Assembly (NCBI RefSeq): GCF_017744115.1
Contig: NZ_JAGHQW010000005.1
Span: 1-64,000 of the forward strand
Length of the DNA: 64,000 nucleotides
Reading direction: 5' to 3'
Source: Salinisphaera sp. G21_0
GTDB lineage: Bacteria; Pseudomonadota; Gammaproteobacteria; Pseudomonadales; Endozoicomonadaceae
Part shown: piece after piece, positions 33,259 through 41,882 of the stretch
Layout of the letters: each line of letters opens with the position of its first letter
Position numbering within the stretch: the stretch's first letter is position 1
Translations under genes and position numbers: made by a program
The notes under the pieces: model-generated
The model's input: the letters and a program-made list of their open reading frames with translations, nothing else
What the model was told of the DNA's origin: nothing
The model's database searches: none

Positions 33259-33908
33259 CGCTTAAGTAGATCAGTTTTCATTTTTTCAAACTTGGCTAAG
33301 TCTTTAGCAGATTCGGGCGAGCGTTTTTCCTCTGGCACCTGTAACGCGTCAATATCAATTTTCAGTTGAGGGTCCACCGTTTTATTGAAATTTTCCTGGG
33401 CACGGGTGCACTTTTGTTTGGCACCAGTCATGATATTTTGACATTCAGTGATCTTTTTATTGACTTCCTTGAATCGCGCGGTATTCATTCCCCCGGGCTT
33501 CTTCAGAAGCGCGTGGTTAGTGATATAAAGTTCTGAAAGTTCTTCTTGCAACTGTTGTATTTTCTCCAATTCCTGGTTGATTCGAGAAAAAAAATTCAGG
33601 GATTTTGGATTATTACTTGCCTCTTTCAAAGCCTGCTCAAAATCCGGGCTGATGCCTTTGGCTCCGTCGTTATCCCTCTCATTAACCCGGGGTTGCATGG
33701 CAGTGGTGAGCACGGCGATATTTCGTGATGCAAGCTTGGTGTTGTCGGGGATTGATGAGTAATTTGCAGAGAGAATATTTCTTACACTTTCAACGACGGT
33801 GACTTTGAGCTGGCTAAAAAAACCTTTGTCAGTTTGGATATTCTGTGCAGTTCTGTCGTTTGCTTGTGCCAGATTGACGGTCTGCTGAGTGCCTCTTACT
33901 CCATGCAT
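33255..33908 (-). CDS. MHGV-family protein, single-unit paralog
   Basis: The 217-residue protein begins MHGVRGTQQTVNLAQ, sharing the MHGV-x-G-x-x-Q-x-V-N-L pattern with its neighbour. It ends with one helical unit (KIDIDALQVPEEKRSPESAK, then DLAKFEKMK) that parallels the repeats there. The middle is predicted coiled coil (NQELEKIQQLQEELSEL). GGAG lies nine bases before the ATG. There is no signal peptide. Function unknown. Confidence 0.7.
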   Translation of the reverse strand: MHGVRGTQQTVNLAQANDRTAQNIQTDKGFFSQLKVTVVESVRNILSANYSSIPDNTKLASRNIAVLTTAMQPRVNERDNDGAKGISPDFEQALKEASNNPKSLNFFSRINQELEKIQQLQEELSELYITNHALLKKPGGMNTARFKEVNKKITECQNIMTGAKQKCTRAQENFNKTVDPQLKIDIDALQVPEEKRSPESAKDLAKFEKMKTDLLKR

Positions 33909-33972
33909 GCTCTTATCTCCGCAATAATTATGAAAATTTTTCTATCGGCTGATTCCTGTCATTCATAAGCAC

Positions 33973-34000
33973 CGCCAGAAGCCCTGGAATGCTTCTGGCG
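33973..34000 (-). terminator. Hairpin after ptsG
   Basis: CGCCAGAAGC and GCTTCTGGCG form a perfect 10-bp stem with an 8-base loop, 12 bases beyond the ptsG stop. There is no clear U tract on the minus strand, so it may stabilise the 3' end or act as a weak terminator. Confidence 0.55.
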
Positions 34001-34011
34001 TGACTCCCTTA

Positions 34012-35445
34012 TCACAGGGTTTTCATGGCCTCCTGCATTTCGGTACGGATATTGTCAGACCTGGGCCCGAAGATTGCCTGCATATTATGGCCAACCACCA
34101 CCACTGCGGTTGCGCCCAGCTGTTTGATACGGTCAACATCGACATTCTCTGTATTGTTAACGGTAACTCTGAGGCGGGTAATGCAGGCGTCCAGATTTTT
34201 AATATTGCCTTTACCACCAAACGCATTAATCAGATTAACGGCCAGCTCGCTGGATGACCCGGCATTGACTTCGCTCTCACTTTCATCTTCGCGCCCGGGC
34301 GTTTTCAAGTTAAGTGCCAGAATCAGTACCCGGAAAATAACATAGTAAAGTACGGCATAGAGTGCCCCGAGCATAATGATCCAGACAGGTTTGGTGGCAA
34401 TGCCGAAATAGAGTACGTAGTCGATCAGGCCATTAGAAAAAGACATGGCCATCTTGATGTCCAGATAGTTGGTGATGGCGAAAGCCATGCCAGCCAGCAA
34501 CGCGTGCATACCATAGAGCAGCGGGGCAACAAACAGGAAAGAAAATTCAATGGGCTCTGTGATGCCCGTCAGTACCGAGGTAAGCGCTGCAGAGATCATG
34601 ATACCGCCAGCTTTTGCCCTGTTTTCCGGTTTTGCACAATGCCACATGGCAATGGCTGCTGCCGGCAAACCAAACATTTTGAACAGGTAGCCGCCGGCCA
34701 GAAAACCGGCGGTTGGGTCTCCGGCAAAGAAGCGGGCAATATCGCCATTAAATACTGTACCGGACTCATCAATAAATTCACCCATTTCCATATGGAAAGG
34801 CACGTTCCAGATATGGTGCAGGCCAAAAGGGATAAGTAGCCTTTCGACAAAGCCGTAAACAAACCCTGCCATCTCCGGGTTTTCATTCACTGACCAATGG
34901 GAAAAGTTATTGATCATGGATTGGATAGGAGGCCAGATAAAACTCAGCAGAATACCGAGCAAAATGGCACTGATGCCGGTGGCAATGGGGACAAACCGTT
35001 TACCGGCAAAGAAACCAAGATACTCCGGTAACTGAATTTTGTAGTACCGGTTAAACATCACTGAAGCCAGTATCCCGACAATGATGCCGCCAAAGACGCC
35101 GGTATCAATGGTACTGATGCCCATCACCGATGAGGGTTCAAAGCCCAGTTGATTGGCCATGATACCCATGGTGCCGAGCATAATGACAAAGCCAACGACA
35201 GCTGCCACTGAAGAAACACCGTCGTTTTCCGCCAGTCCTATGGCGGTACCAATGGCAAAAATCAGCGGCAGATTGCTGAAGACGGCACCGCCAGCCTGGG
35301 CCATAATGCTGGAAATAAGGTCCGGTATGAACGAAAACCCTGCACTGCCCACGCCCAGAAGAATCCCGGCTACAGGCAGTACGGCAACTGGCAGCATTAA
35401 TGCTTTACCAATTTTTTGCAGCGTACCGAAAGTACTTTTGATCAT
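34012..35445 (-). CDS. ptsG: Glucose PTS permease EIIBC
   Basis: The 477-residue membrane protein transports and phosphorylates glucose. The N-terminal IIC domain (about 390 residues) has eight to ten hydrophobic segments and the motifs [16 protein letters not shown] and [19 protein letters not shown]. The C-terminal IIB domain carries the phosphorylated Cys in DACITRLRV and a [14 protein letters not shown] block. It takes phosphate from the EIIA product encoded by crr, 2 kb away on the opposite strand. The upstream region has direct repeats (AACCGGTCA) and a perfect FNR-type site. Confidence 0.95.
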   Translation of the reverse strand: MIKSTFGTLQKIGKALMLPVAVLPVAGILLGVGSAGFSFIPDLISSIMAQAGGAVFSNLPLIFAIGTAIGLAENDGVSSVAAVVGFVIMLGTMGIMANQLGFEPSSVMGISTIDTGVFGGIIVGILASVMFNRYYKIQLPEYLGFFAGKRFVPIATGISAILLGILLSFIWPPIQSMINNFSHWSVNENPEMAGFVYGFVERLLIPFGLHHIWNVPFHMEMGEFIDESGTVFNGDIARFFAGDPTAGFLAGGYLFKMFGLPAAAIAMWHCAKPENRAKAGGIMISAALTSVLTGITEPIEFSFLFVAPLLYGMHALLAGMAFAITNYLDIKMAMSFSNGLIDYVLYFGIATKPVWIIMLGALYAVLYYVIFRVLILALNLKTPGREDESESEVNAGSSSELAVNLINAFGGKGNIKNLDACITRLRVTVNNTENVDVDRIKQLGATAVVVVGHNMQAIFGPRSDNIRTEMQEAMKTL

Positions 35446-36037
35446 GAGGGTGGCTCCGGAAAGGGATTAACCGGTCAGACCGCCTCTTGAATAGTAACCG
35501 GTCAACTGCAACTCCTGCCCGTTATGAATGGCGACGGAGTACAGATACCCTGCTGCGATCAGATTGAGTCAGTCTCGGTTAGTGTGTTGGAGGAGAAAAA
35601 CAATAGTCCATAAGAATAGACCAACTGGATGCTTTACTGAGGAGCTTGTCAGATTCTGTTGGTTAGTAGGTGGAGTTAATAATATTCCGATAGGTATATG
35701 TCGAAATAATTTGATCTGGATCAAGTGGTCGTGTGCGGCTTTTACGTACAATTCGAAGTGTGCACTGGATCAACGAGAGCAGGTCAAACAACAAGAAATG
35801 CCCTGCTCCGGGTCTGGGCAGTCAAAACCACAGCATGGAAATTAGAATAGAAGCGGGAGCATCAGGGTGGCAGTCAATAAAGCTCAGGTTTGAGGGGACT
35901 TGGGCTTTTTTTTATCTTTCCAGAAAATGTTACGATTATTAACGGATGTGAGTATTATTAATCAAATGTAGTTTCCCTGCCTCTGCTGGCAATAAGTCAG
36001 GGCACAATTGGGGCTGAGCAATGGAGCTGATGGATTC
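35446..36037. other. Regulatory interval between ptsG and yfcH
   Basis: These 590 bases separate divergent genes and contain no convincing coding sequence. Close to ptsG are two direct copies of AACCGGTCA (35469-35477 and 35496-35504), spaced 27 bases apart start to start, which could be operator half-sites. Further out is an FNR-type site. Confidence 0.6.
35711..35724. promoter_or_regulatory. Perfect FNR/Anr-type site
   Basis: TTGATCTGGATCAA matches TTGAT-N4-ATCAA at all ten defined positions. It lies 266 bases from the ptsG start and 314 bases from yfcH, so the target gene is unclear; ptsG fits better with the fermentation theme of the block. Confidence 0.6.
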
Positions 36038-36949
36038 ATGCAATATCTGATTACCGGTGGTACCGGGTTTATTGGGCGCCGACTGGTTCATCGTCTGCTT
36101 AATGAAGGGCATCAGGTGGTCGTGTTGAGTCGTCAACCGGCTAAAGAAGTTCGTCTGCAACTCTCTACCCGGGTAAAGCCTGTTTCCTCGCTATCCGCTG
36201 TTAATCCAGCCTCGTATTTTGATGCGGTGATTAATCTCGCCGGGGAGGGCATTCTCGATAAAAGATGGAGCCAGGCTCGCAAAAAGACCCTGCTGGATAG
36301 CCGAATTGGGGTAACGTCAGAGCTGGTGGACCTGATTGAGCGAATGGAAACTAAACCGGGCTGTTTCATCAGTGCTTCTGCGATCGGGTATTATGGTTTC
36401 TCCCGTCCTGGTGAGGAGCTGGATGAGTCTGCGGAAGTGGGCAGTAACTTCGCGGCAACCCTTTGTGATCGCTGGGAACAGGTGGCCAGGCGCGTTGAGA
36501 CGTTGGGGGTTCGCACCTGTATCGTCAGAATCGGTGTGGTGTTGCATCCCAGTGGCGGAGCGTTGCAGAAGATGTTACCTGTTTTCCGTCTGGGGTTGGG
36601 GGGGCCAATTGGCAATGGCCGACAGATCATGTCCTGGATACATATGGATGATATGCTCAATGCATTGCTCTATCTGGTAAACCATCCGGAAACAAAAGGG
36701 GTCTTCAATGCCGTTTCCCCGGAGATTCTGACCAACAAGGCATTTGCCAAAGAGCTTGGGCGTGCGGTTCGTCGACCGGCGATCTTTACCACACCTGAAA
36801 GTGTTCTTGCGTTGATGCTTGGAGAGTCTGCGCAGTTGCTAACGGAAGGGCAGGCGGTGACGCCCAGGCGACTTCAGGAAGCAGGCTTTACCTTCGCTTA
36901 CCCCAATGCCAGAAAGGCTTTGGCATCACTGCTCGCTTACTTGCGATAA
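36038..36949 (+). CDS. yfcH: SDR-type epimerase YfcH (TIGR01777)
   Basis: The 303-residue protein starts MQYLITGGTGFIGRRLVHRL, a Rossmann NAD(P)-binding motif. It has VVVLSRQP after the second strand, the NLAGEGI block and FISASAIGYYG with the catalytic Tyr, followed by WIHMDDM. This matches the YfcH/TIGR01777 family of NAD-dependent epimerase/dehydratases, whose substrate is not established. An upstream in-frame codon at 36008 is rejected because the Rossmann strand should begin at once. Confidence 0.9.
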   Translation: MQYLITGGTGFIGRRLVHRLLNEGHQVVVLSRQPAKEVRLQLSTRVKPVSSLSAVNPASYFDAVINLAGEGILDKRWSQARKKTLLDSRIGVTSELVDLIERMETKPGCFISASAIGYYGFSRPGEELDESAEVGSNFAATLCDRWEQVARRVETLGVRTCIVRIGVVLHPSGGALQKMLPVFRLGLGGPIGNGRQIMSWIHMDDMLNALLYLVNHPETKGVFNAVSPEILTNKAFAKELGRAVRRPAIFTTPESVLALMLGESAQLLTEGQAVTPRRLQEAGFTFAYPNARKALASLLAYLR

Positions 36950-36975
36950 ACGCTCCTCACTGGCCGGGGGCGTTT
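36948..36975 (+). terminator. Possible terminator of yfcH
   Basis: AAACGC and GCGTTT form a short stem around a 16-base loop overlapping the stop codon, followed by CTTAT. It is weak, and a GG/CC extension may help. Confidence 0.4.
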
Positions 36976-37078
36976 CTTATCCTGATCATTGCAGACTGTG
37001 TAAATAAATTAACGGTCTCAAAGATTTTTTTATTATAAGATTTCATAACTGATTATAGATATCTCAAGGCTGAGAACC

Positions 37079-38026
37079 ATGACTCAGGCATTGGCCATCA
37101 AGAATTTAAAAAAAGTATACGACGACGGTTTTGTTGCTCTGAAAGGGGTTGATCTGGAGGTCGCGAAAGGCGATTTTTTTGCCTTGCTGGGTCCCAATGG
37201 TGCCGGCAAATCAACCACCATCGGCGTGATTTCATCAATGGTCCGAAAGTCTGCCGGGAGTGTCTCTGTCTTCGGCCATGATATTGAGCGTGATCTGGTT
37301 CGGGCCAAGCGTTCCCTGGGGGTAGTGCCCCAGGAATTTAACTTTAATCAGTTTGAAAAAGTTGAAGACATTCTGGTCAGTCAGGCTGGCTATTATGGTC
37401 TTTCTGCAAGGCAGGCCAGACCCCGTATTGAGCACTACCTGAAAAAACTCGGCTTGTGGGATAAACGGTTTACCCAGTCCCGAATGCTGTCGGGCGGTAT
37501 GAAGCGACGCTTGATGATTGCCAGGGCGTTGATCCATGAACCTGAGTTGCTGATTCTTGATGAGCCCACCGCAGGCGTGGATATAGAGCTTCGTAGAAGT
37601 CTGTGGGAGTTTATCAAAGAGATCAACGACCAGGGCACCACGATTATTCTGACCACCCACTATCTGGAAGAGGCAGAGCAACTCTGTCGTAATATTGCCA
37701 TCATCGATCAGGGGGAAATCGTGGAAAACACCAGCATGAAACGGCTGCTCAGCCTGTTGCAGAAGGAAAGTTTTGTCCTGGATTTGCGCCAGCCTATTGA
37801 ACAGATACCGGTGTTTTCAGGCTATAAGGTGAACAAAATTGACAACAACTCGCTGGAAGTTGAAGTGGATAAGAATACGGGCGTGAACGATCTGTTCCGG
37901 CAGCTGAGTGAACTTAAAATAGAAGTCGCCAGCATGAGAAATAAAAACAACCGACTGGAAGAGCTTTTTGTCAATATGACCAACGGTGCCTTGAAAGGTG
38001 AAAGTGCAACGGGAGGCGAAGCGTGA
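37079..38026 (+). CDS. ABC transporter ATP-binding protein (YadG-like)
   Basis: The 315-residue ATPase has Walker A GPNGAGKST (about residues 38-46), Q-loop VVPQEFNFN, signature LSGGMKRRL, Walker B LLILDEPTAGVD and switch His in TTHYLEEAE. The C-terminal 90 residues are the extra domain of ABC-2 exporters. It drives the permease encoded next, with which it overlaps by 4 bases. The pair resembles E. coli YadG/YadH; the substrate is unknown. Confidence 0.93.
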   Translation: MTQALAIKNLKKVYDDGFVALKGVDLEVAKGDFFALLGPNGAGKSTTIGVISSMVRKSAGSVSVFGHDIERDLVRAKRSLGVVPQEFNFNQFEKVEDILVSQAGYYGLSARQARPRIEHYLKKLGLWDKRFTQSRMLSGGMKRRLMIARALIHEPELLILDEPTAGVDIELRRSLWEFIKEINDQGTTIILTTHYLEEAEQLCRNIAIIDQGEIVENTSMKRLLSLLQKESFVLDLRQPIEQIPVFSGYKVNKIDNNSLEVEVDKNTGVNDLFRQLSELKIEVASMRNKNNRLEELFVNMTNGALKGESATGGEA

Positions 38027-38856
38027 TGTCAGGCTTGGAACATGGGGGAAGCCGAGGCCTGCCAGAAAGGCCGCAACACAGTGAATTTCATTATCACTGG
38101 GTTGCCTTTGTCACCATCTTTGCCAAGGAAGTGCGGCGCTTTATGCGAATCTGGCCGCAAACTCTGTTACCGCCGGCGATTTCCATGGTGCTCTATTTTG
38201 TTATTTTTGGGGCGGTGATTGGTTCTCGCATTGGTACCATGAGCGGCTTCAGTTATATGACTTACGTATTGCCCGGGTTGATCATGATGTCGGTGATTAC
38301 CAACAGCTTCAGTAACGTAGCCTCGAGTTTCTTCAGCAATAAATTTCAACGGAGTATTGAAGAGGTGCTGATATCTCCCGTGCCCAACTGGATCATTCTG
38401 GCGGGCTATGTGCTGGGAGGGGTGGCCCGGGGTGTGATTACCGGGGCTATCGTCATGGGGCTGGGCATGTTCTTTGTTGAGCTGGATATCTACGATGTGT
38501 TTGCTACTTTACTGGCCGTGGTCATGACCGCCACCCTGTTTGCCCTGGGAGGGTTTATCAATGGCATTTTTGCCAGAAAGTTTGACGATGTATCCATTAT
38601 TCCGACCTTTGTATTGACGCCCATGACCTACCTTGGTGGTGTCTTTTACTCCATCGAAATCCTGCCCGAATTCTGGCAGAAAGTCTCTATGCTGAATCCG
38701 ATTCTCTATCAGGTGAATACCTTTCGCTATGGACTGCTGGGGGAGGCAGGTGGTGTTGATACTCGCTTTGCTTTTGCGGTAATGTTGCTGGCGATATTGT
38801 TACTGGGTGCCTACAGCTTGCACCTGCTGAAAACCGGTCGAGGCCTGAGAAGTTGA
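38023..38856 (+). CDS. ABC-2 type permease (YadH-like)
   Basis: The 277-residue inner-membrane protein has six hydrophobic segments and the ABC-2 motif MTYLGGVFYSIEILPEFW near the fifth helix. A cytoplasmic N-terminal extension of about 25 residues precedes EVRRFMRIWPQTLLPP, the amphipathic entry helix. Its start overlaps the end of the ATPase gene, so the two are translationally coupled. Confidence 0.92.
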   Translation: MMSGLEHGGSRGLPERPQHSEFHYHWVAFVTIFAKEVRRFMRIWPQTLLPPAISMVLYFVIFGAVIGSRIGTMSGFSYMTYVLPGLIMMSVITNSFSNVASSFFSNKFQRSIEEVLISPVPNWIILAGYVLGGVARGVITGAIVMGLGMFFVELDIYDVFATLLAVVMTATLFALGGFINGIFARKFDDVSIIPTFVLTPMTYLGGVFYSIEILPEFWQKVSMLNPILYQVNTFRYGLLGEAGGVDTRFAFAVMLLAILLLGAYSLHLLKTGRGLRS

Positions 38857-38868
38857 TGGTTGTTGGCA

Positions 38869-39720
38869 ATGAGTGATGTTCTTCATGCTTCACCGCTGGG
38901 TAAAAACAGCGACTACAAATCGGAATACGATCCTTCGTTGCTGTTTCCCATTGAGCGGCGAGACAAGCGTAAAGAGCTGGGGATTGATCCGGATAATTTG
39001 CCGTTTTACGGTCGTGATCTCTGGTATGGCTATGAGCTTTCCTGGTTAAACCTTTCCGGAAAGCCCGTTGTACGCGTTGCCCGGTTTGAGCTGCCCTGTA
39101 GCTCCCCCTGCCTGATTGAATCCAAGTCGTTCAAACTGTACCTCAACTCATTTAATCAATCCCGGTTTGCCAGTGCTGAACAGGTTGCAGACTGTATTGC
39201 CCGGGATCTTTCTGCAGCAGCCAAAGCACCGGTGGCAGTGCGGCTATATACCATCGATGAATTCGAGGCCCGTGCTTTTGAGCCAGCACCGGGGATCAAT
39301 ATTGATGAAGCCGATGTTATTGTTGATTGTTACCGGTATGATCCAACGCTGCTGGCCAGAAGTTCAACGGGCAATAAATCAGCGGCTGATGATGGATTGG
39401 TCAGTGAGACGTTGAATACCCATCTGCTGAAATCCAACTGCCCGGTTACCGGCCAGCCTGACTGGGGAACGCTGGTGGTCAGTTATTGTGGCGAGCAGAT
39501 TGATCATGCATCGCTACTGAAATATGTCTGTTCATTCAGGGATCATCAGGAGTTCCATGAACAGTGTGTTGAGCGAGCGTTTGTTGATCTGCAAAAACAC
39601 TACAGGTTTAAAGAGCTGACGGTATATGCCCAATACCTGCGGCGGGGTGGGCTGGATATTAACCCCTGGCGCAGTACATCAGATAGCAAACCAGGGGCTC
39701 TGCGGTTGATTAGACAATAA
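38869..39720 (+). CDS. queF: 7-cyano-7-deazaguanine reductase
   Basis: The enzyme (283 residues from ATG 38869) reduces preQ0 to preQ1 with NADPH in queuosine synthesis. This is the long bimodular type. EYDPSLLFPIERRDKR precedes FELPCSSPCLIESKSFKLYL, and the catalytic Cys is in the C-terminal module (NCPVTGQPDWGTLVV), followed by FRDHQEFHEQC with its acid/base and NADPH residues. It starts 13 bases after the ABC permease stop and may be read through from it. Confidence 0.95.
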   Translation: MSDVLHASPLGKNSDYKSEYDPSLLFPIERRDKRKELGIDPDNLPFYGRDLWYGYELSWLNLSGKPVVRVARFELPCSSPCLIESKSFKLYLNSFNQSRFASAEQVADCIARDLSAAAKAPVAVRLYTIDEFEARAFEPAPGINIDEADVIVDCYRYDPTLLARSSTGNKSAADDGLVSETLNTHLLKSNCPVTGQPDWGTLVVSYCGEQIDHASLLKYVCSFRDHQEFHEQCVERAFVDLQKHYRFKELTVYAQYLRRGGLDINPWRSTSDSKPGALRLIRQ

Positions 39721-39770
39721 GTCTTCTCAATGATTTCTCATCAGGCACAATAAGAGGGGAAGGCCGGTCC

Positions 39771-41381
39771 TTAATCGGTCTTGCTCTTGGTATGCTCCGT
39801 CAAATCCCGTAATTTGTCTAATATCTCTGATTTCTTTGTCTCATCGATTGAAGACTGAGTGACTTTTTGACAAGCATCCTGGTAAGCCTTCTGCTCAAGG
39901 AAACACCCCTCAAAACGACTTTTCAGTCTTTTTGCCATGTCAATTTCATTTCCGCGGACACAAAACTCAATGAGCGGATTGAGCAGGAATAATTTGTCAC
40001 TGACCTCTCCGGGAAGGTGCCAGGCATAAGATGCGATAAAATCCTTGAAATTTGAAATATCGTGGTGTTCCAAGAACCTGATTTCACGTTGCTTTTTTGT
40101 CAAAATATCCTGAATGGTGTCTTTAATTGTTTGTTTGCCAGCCGCCCCGGGAGCTGCCAGTTTCAGCAGTTTATCGACATCGTGAGAGGGTTGGCGAGAT
40201 GTATCCATGAGGGCTTTGATAAGGTGCTTGTCGGTAAGGTGAACACTGAGATTGTCTGAAATAGCTATGGCTCTATCATAATTACGCCTGGTAAAGCAGA
40301 GATTCATGAGGGAGTATGCCAGCTTGGTATCCTTGATGCCTTGTTCGAAAAATTCCTTAAAAAATTCCACTATGTCTTCATACTTTTCTTCGCCCAGTTT
40401 TAGTAGCCATCTAGGGTTTTGCAAACATTTTTCCAGCCCGATAGCCAGAGTATTTTTGGCAAACTCCAGGGATTGGGCATCTTGCAGATTTGCCAGTTTC
40501 AGTATTGCTTTGCCATGGTCATAAAGGGGGTGTTTGCCAGGTTCAGCTTCTTTTCCGTATTTCAGGATCAGTCTATCGAGAGCTTCGCTACTATCTGCGT
40601 CTGATGCGTATTTCTTGATCAGTATATCGCGAACATAGCTACGATCAGCTTCTGATTTGAATTGCTGGAACAGTGCTTCGATTTCTCTGGCAGGTTCAGT
40701 GTAGGGTGAGAATTCCCGGACCAGTTCATCGAGAGCTACCTTGAGACGGTCTGCGTCAAGATTTGCAGTTGTTTTGCAGGTATCTTTAATATGAGCGGCA
40801 TGGTCGAAATCTTTCCGGTCGAAGAACAACTCAAGAGCTGAATTCGCCAGTGTACTATCATCATGGTCACATCCTGCCAGCAAACAGTCGATAAGCGCTT
40901 TAAGCTTATTGTACTCTTCTGGGGGCAAGCTTCGGATAGATGGTAAGTTATCCTGCAAGACGGTTTTCAGGATATCCCCGGCTTTTTGCGCAGCCTGATC
41001 CGGGGATGACAGTTTCAGCGATGCCAATAATGATTGAACCCGGGCGGCATCTTTTGCTTCTACAGCTTCTTTAAGAGCAGTCAGAGCCTCTTCCGGATCC
41101 ATCAGAATTCCGGCCTGCGGACCGGTTGTTATACTGGTTGCGGATAGTGTGCCTTTACCTGCAGGGCCGCCCGGGTCAGAGGAAGAAATTTTTCTGTCGG
41201 CAAGGGCAGTATCTGTGCCTGAACCGGTTTCTGAGTAGCCAATAGCATGTCGAAGACCGGTAACGAAGGCACCAAACCAGCTGCTTTCAGACTTTTCTGG
41301 TTTTTCTATTGACTTTGCAGAGGGTTCCTGGCTGTTTGAGTTGGGCTGTGGCAACGATGGTGGGAGCTTTGCAGGTTGCAT
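39771..41381 (-). CDS. Large helical protein of unknown function, candidate effector
   Basis: The 536-residue protein (ATG 41381; a TTG at 41423 would add 14) has a Pro/Ser/Gly-rich disordered first 90 residues. A long alpha-helical body follows. Helix pairs such as ALTALKEAVEAKDAARVQSL, ALELFFDRKDFDHAAHI and LAYSLMNLCFTRRNYDRAIA suggest TPR- or HEAT-like solenoid repeats. There is no signal peptide or membrane span. I recognise no family. The layout (disordered start, helical solenoid, solitary gene between core genes) is like that of the other candidate effectors here. Confidence 0.65.
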   Translation of the reverse strand: MQPAKLPPSLPQPNSNSQEPSAKSIEKPEKSESSWFGAFVTGLRHAIGYSETGSGTDTALADRKISSSDPGGPAGKGTLSATSITTGPQAGILMDPEEALTALKEAVEAKDAARVQSLLASLKLSSPDQAAQKAGDILKTVLQDNLPSIRSLPPEEYNKLKALIDCLLAGCDHDDSTLANSALELFFDRKDFDHAAHIKDTCKTTANLDADRLKVALDELVREFSPYTEPAREIEALFQQFKSEADRSYVRDILIKKYASDADSSEALDRLILKYGKEAEPGKHPLYDHGKAILKLANLQDAQSLEFAKNTLAIGLEKCLQNPRWLLKLGEEKYEDIVEFFKEFFEQGIKDTKLAYSLMNLCFTRRNYDRAIAISDNLSVHLTDKHLIKALMDTSRQPSHDVDKLLKLAAPGAAGKQTIKDTIQDILTKKQREIRFLEHHDISNFKDFIASYAWHLPGEVSDKLFLLNPLIEFCVRGNEIDMAKRLKSRFEGCFLEQKAYQDACQKVTQSSIDETKKSEILDKLRDLTEHTKSKTD

Positions 41382-41532
41382 AATTGAGTAACTCACTAAG
41401 GCTTTTGTTTTGCTGGTACTCAATCAGACAATAAAAAAAGCAATTAGTTGCAGCAGTCCAACAAAAGTACCGGATTAATCTTCTGTTTTCCATACCCGGA
41501 GCGTTATTCAGGGTTTCCTGTTTGACCGTGTG

Positions 41533-41859
41533 TCATGATGCCGGGCTGATACTATCATTGTTGTTAGCCTCCAGGTCGCCGGCATAATCGGCAAACAGAA
41601 TAGCACCGGCCGGCATTTCCGCTACCGGGCGTGGTGTTGTGGCGCAGCCGCGAACAGTAACACCGCTGCATCAACCTTCGCTGACAATAGTACCAATCAC
41701 CAGAGAGGACTTCGGTGCACTGTTGGTATACTGTTGCAAACGTTGAGGTACGTAAGTACTAATAAGGGCATTGCCAATCCCCACTGCTGTGTTCTGATCA
41801 CTGGAATCCCTGAGGAAATGATATTTTATGGAAGTAGCCGGGAAACGGGAGTTGGACAA
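41533..41859 (-). pseudogene. Unknown gene interrupted by an in-frame stop
   Basis: A reverse frame encodes STYVPQRLQQYTNSAPKSSL, then VIGTIVSEG and TGA at 41671-41673. It continues in the same frame with CSGVTVRGCATTPRPVAEMP and FADYAGDLEANNN to a second stop at 41533. The composition after the TGA looks coding, so this is probably one gene of about 108 codons with a nonsense mutation. The family is not recognised. Confidence 0.4.
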
Positions 41860-41882
41860 AAGGTTATGGGTAAAGTTCGCTG

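Noticed and set aside
41671-41673. Selenocysteine reading of the TGA
   Set aside because: No SECIS-like hairpin is seen directly after it and the family is unknown; a nonsense mutation is simpler.
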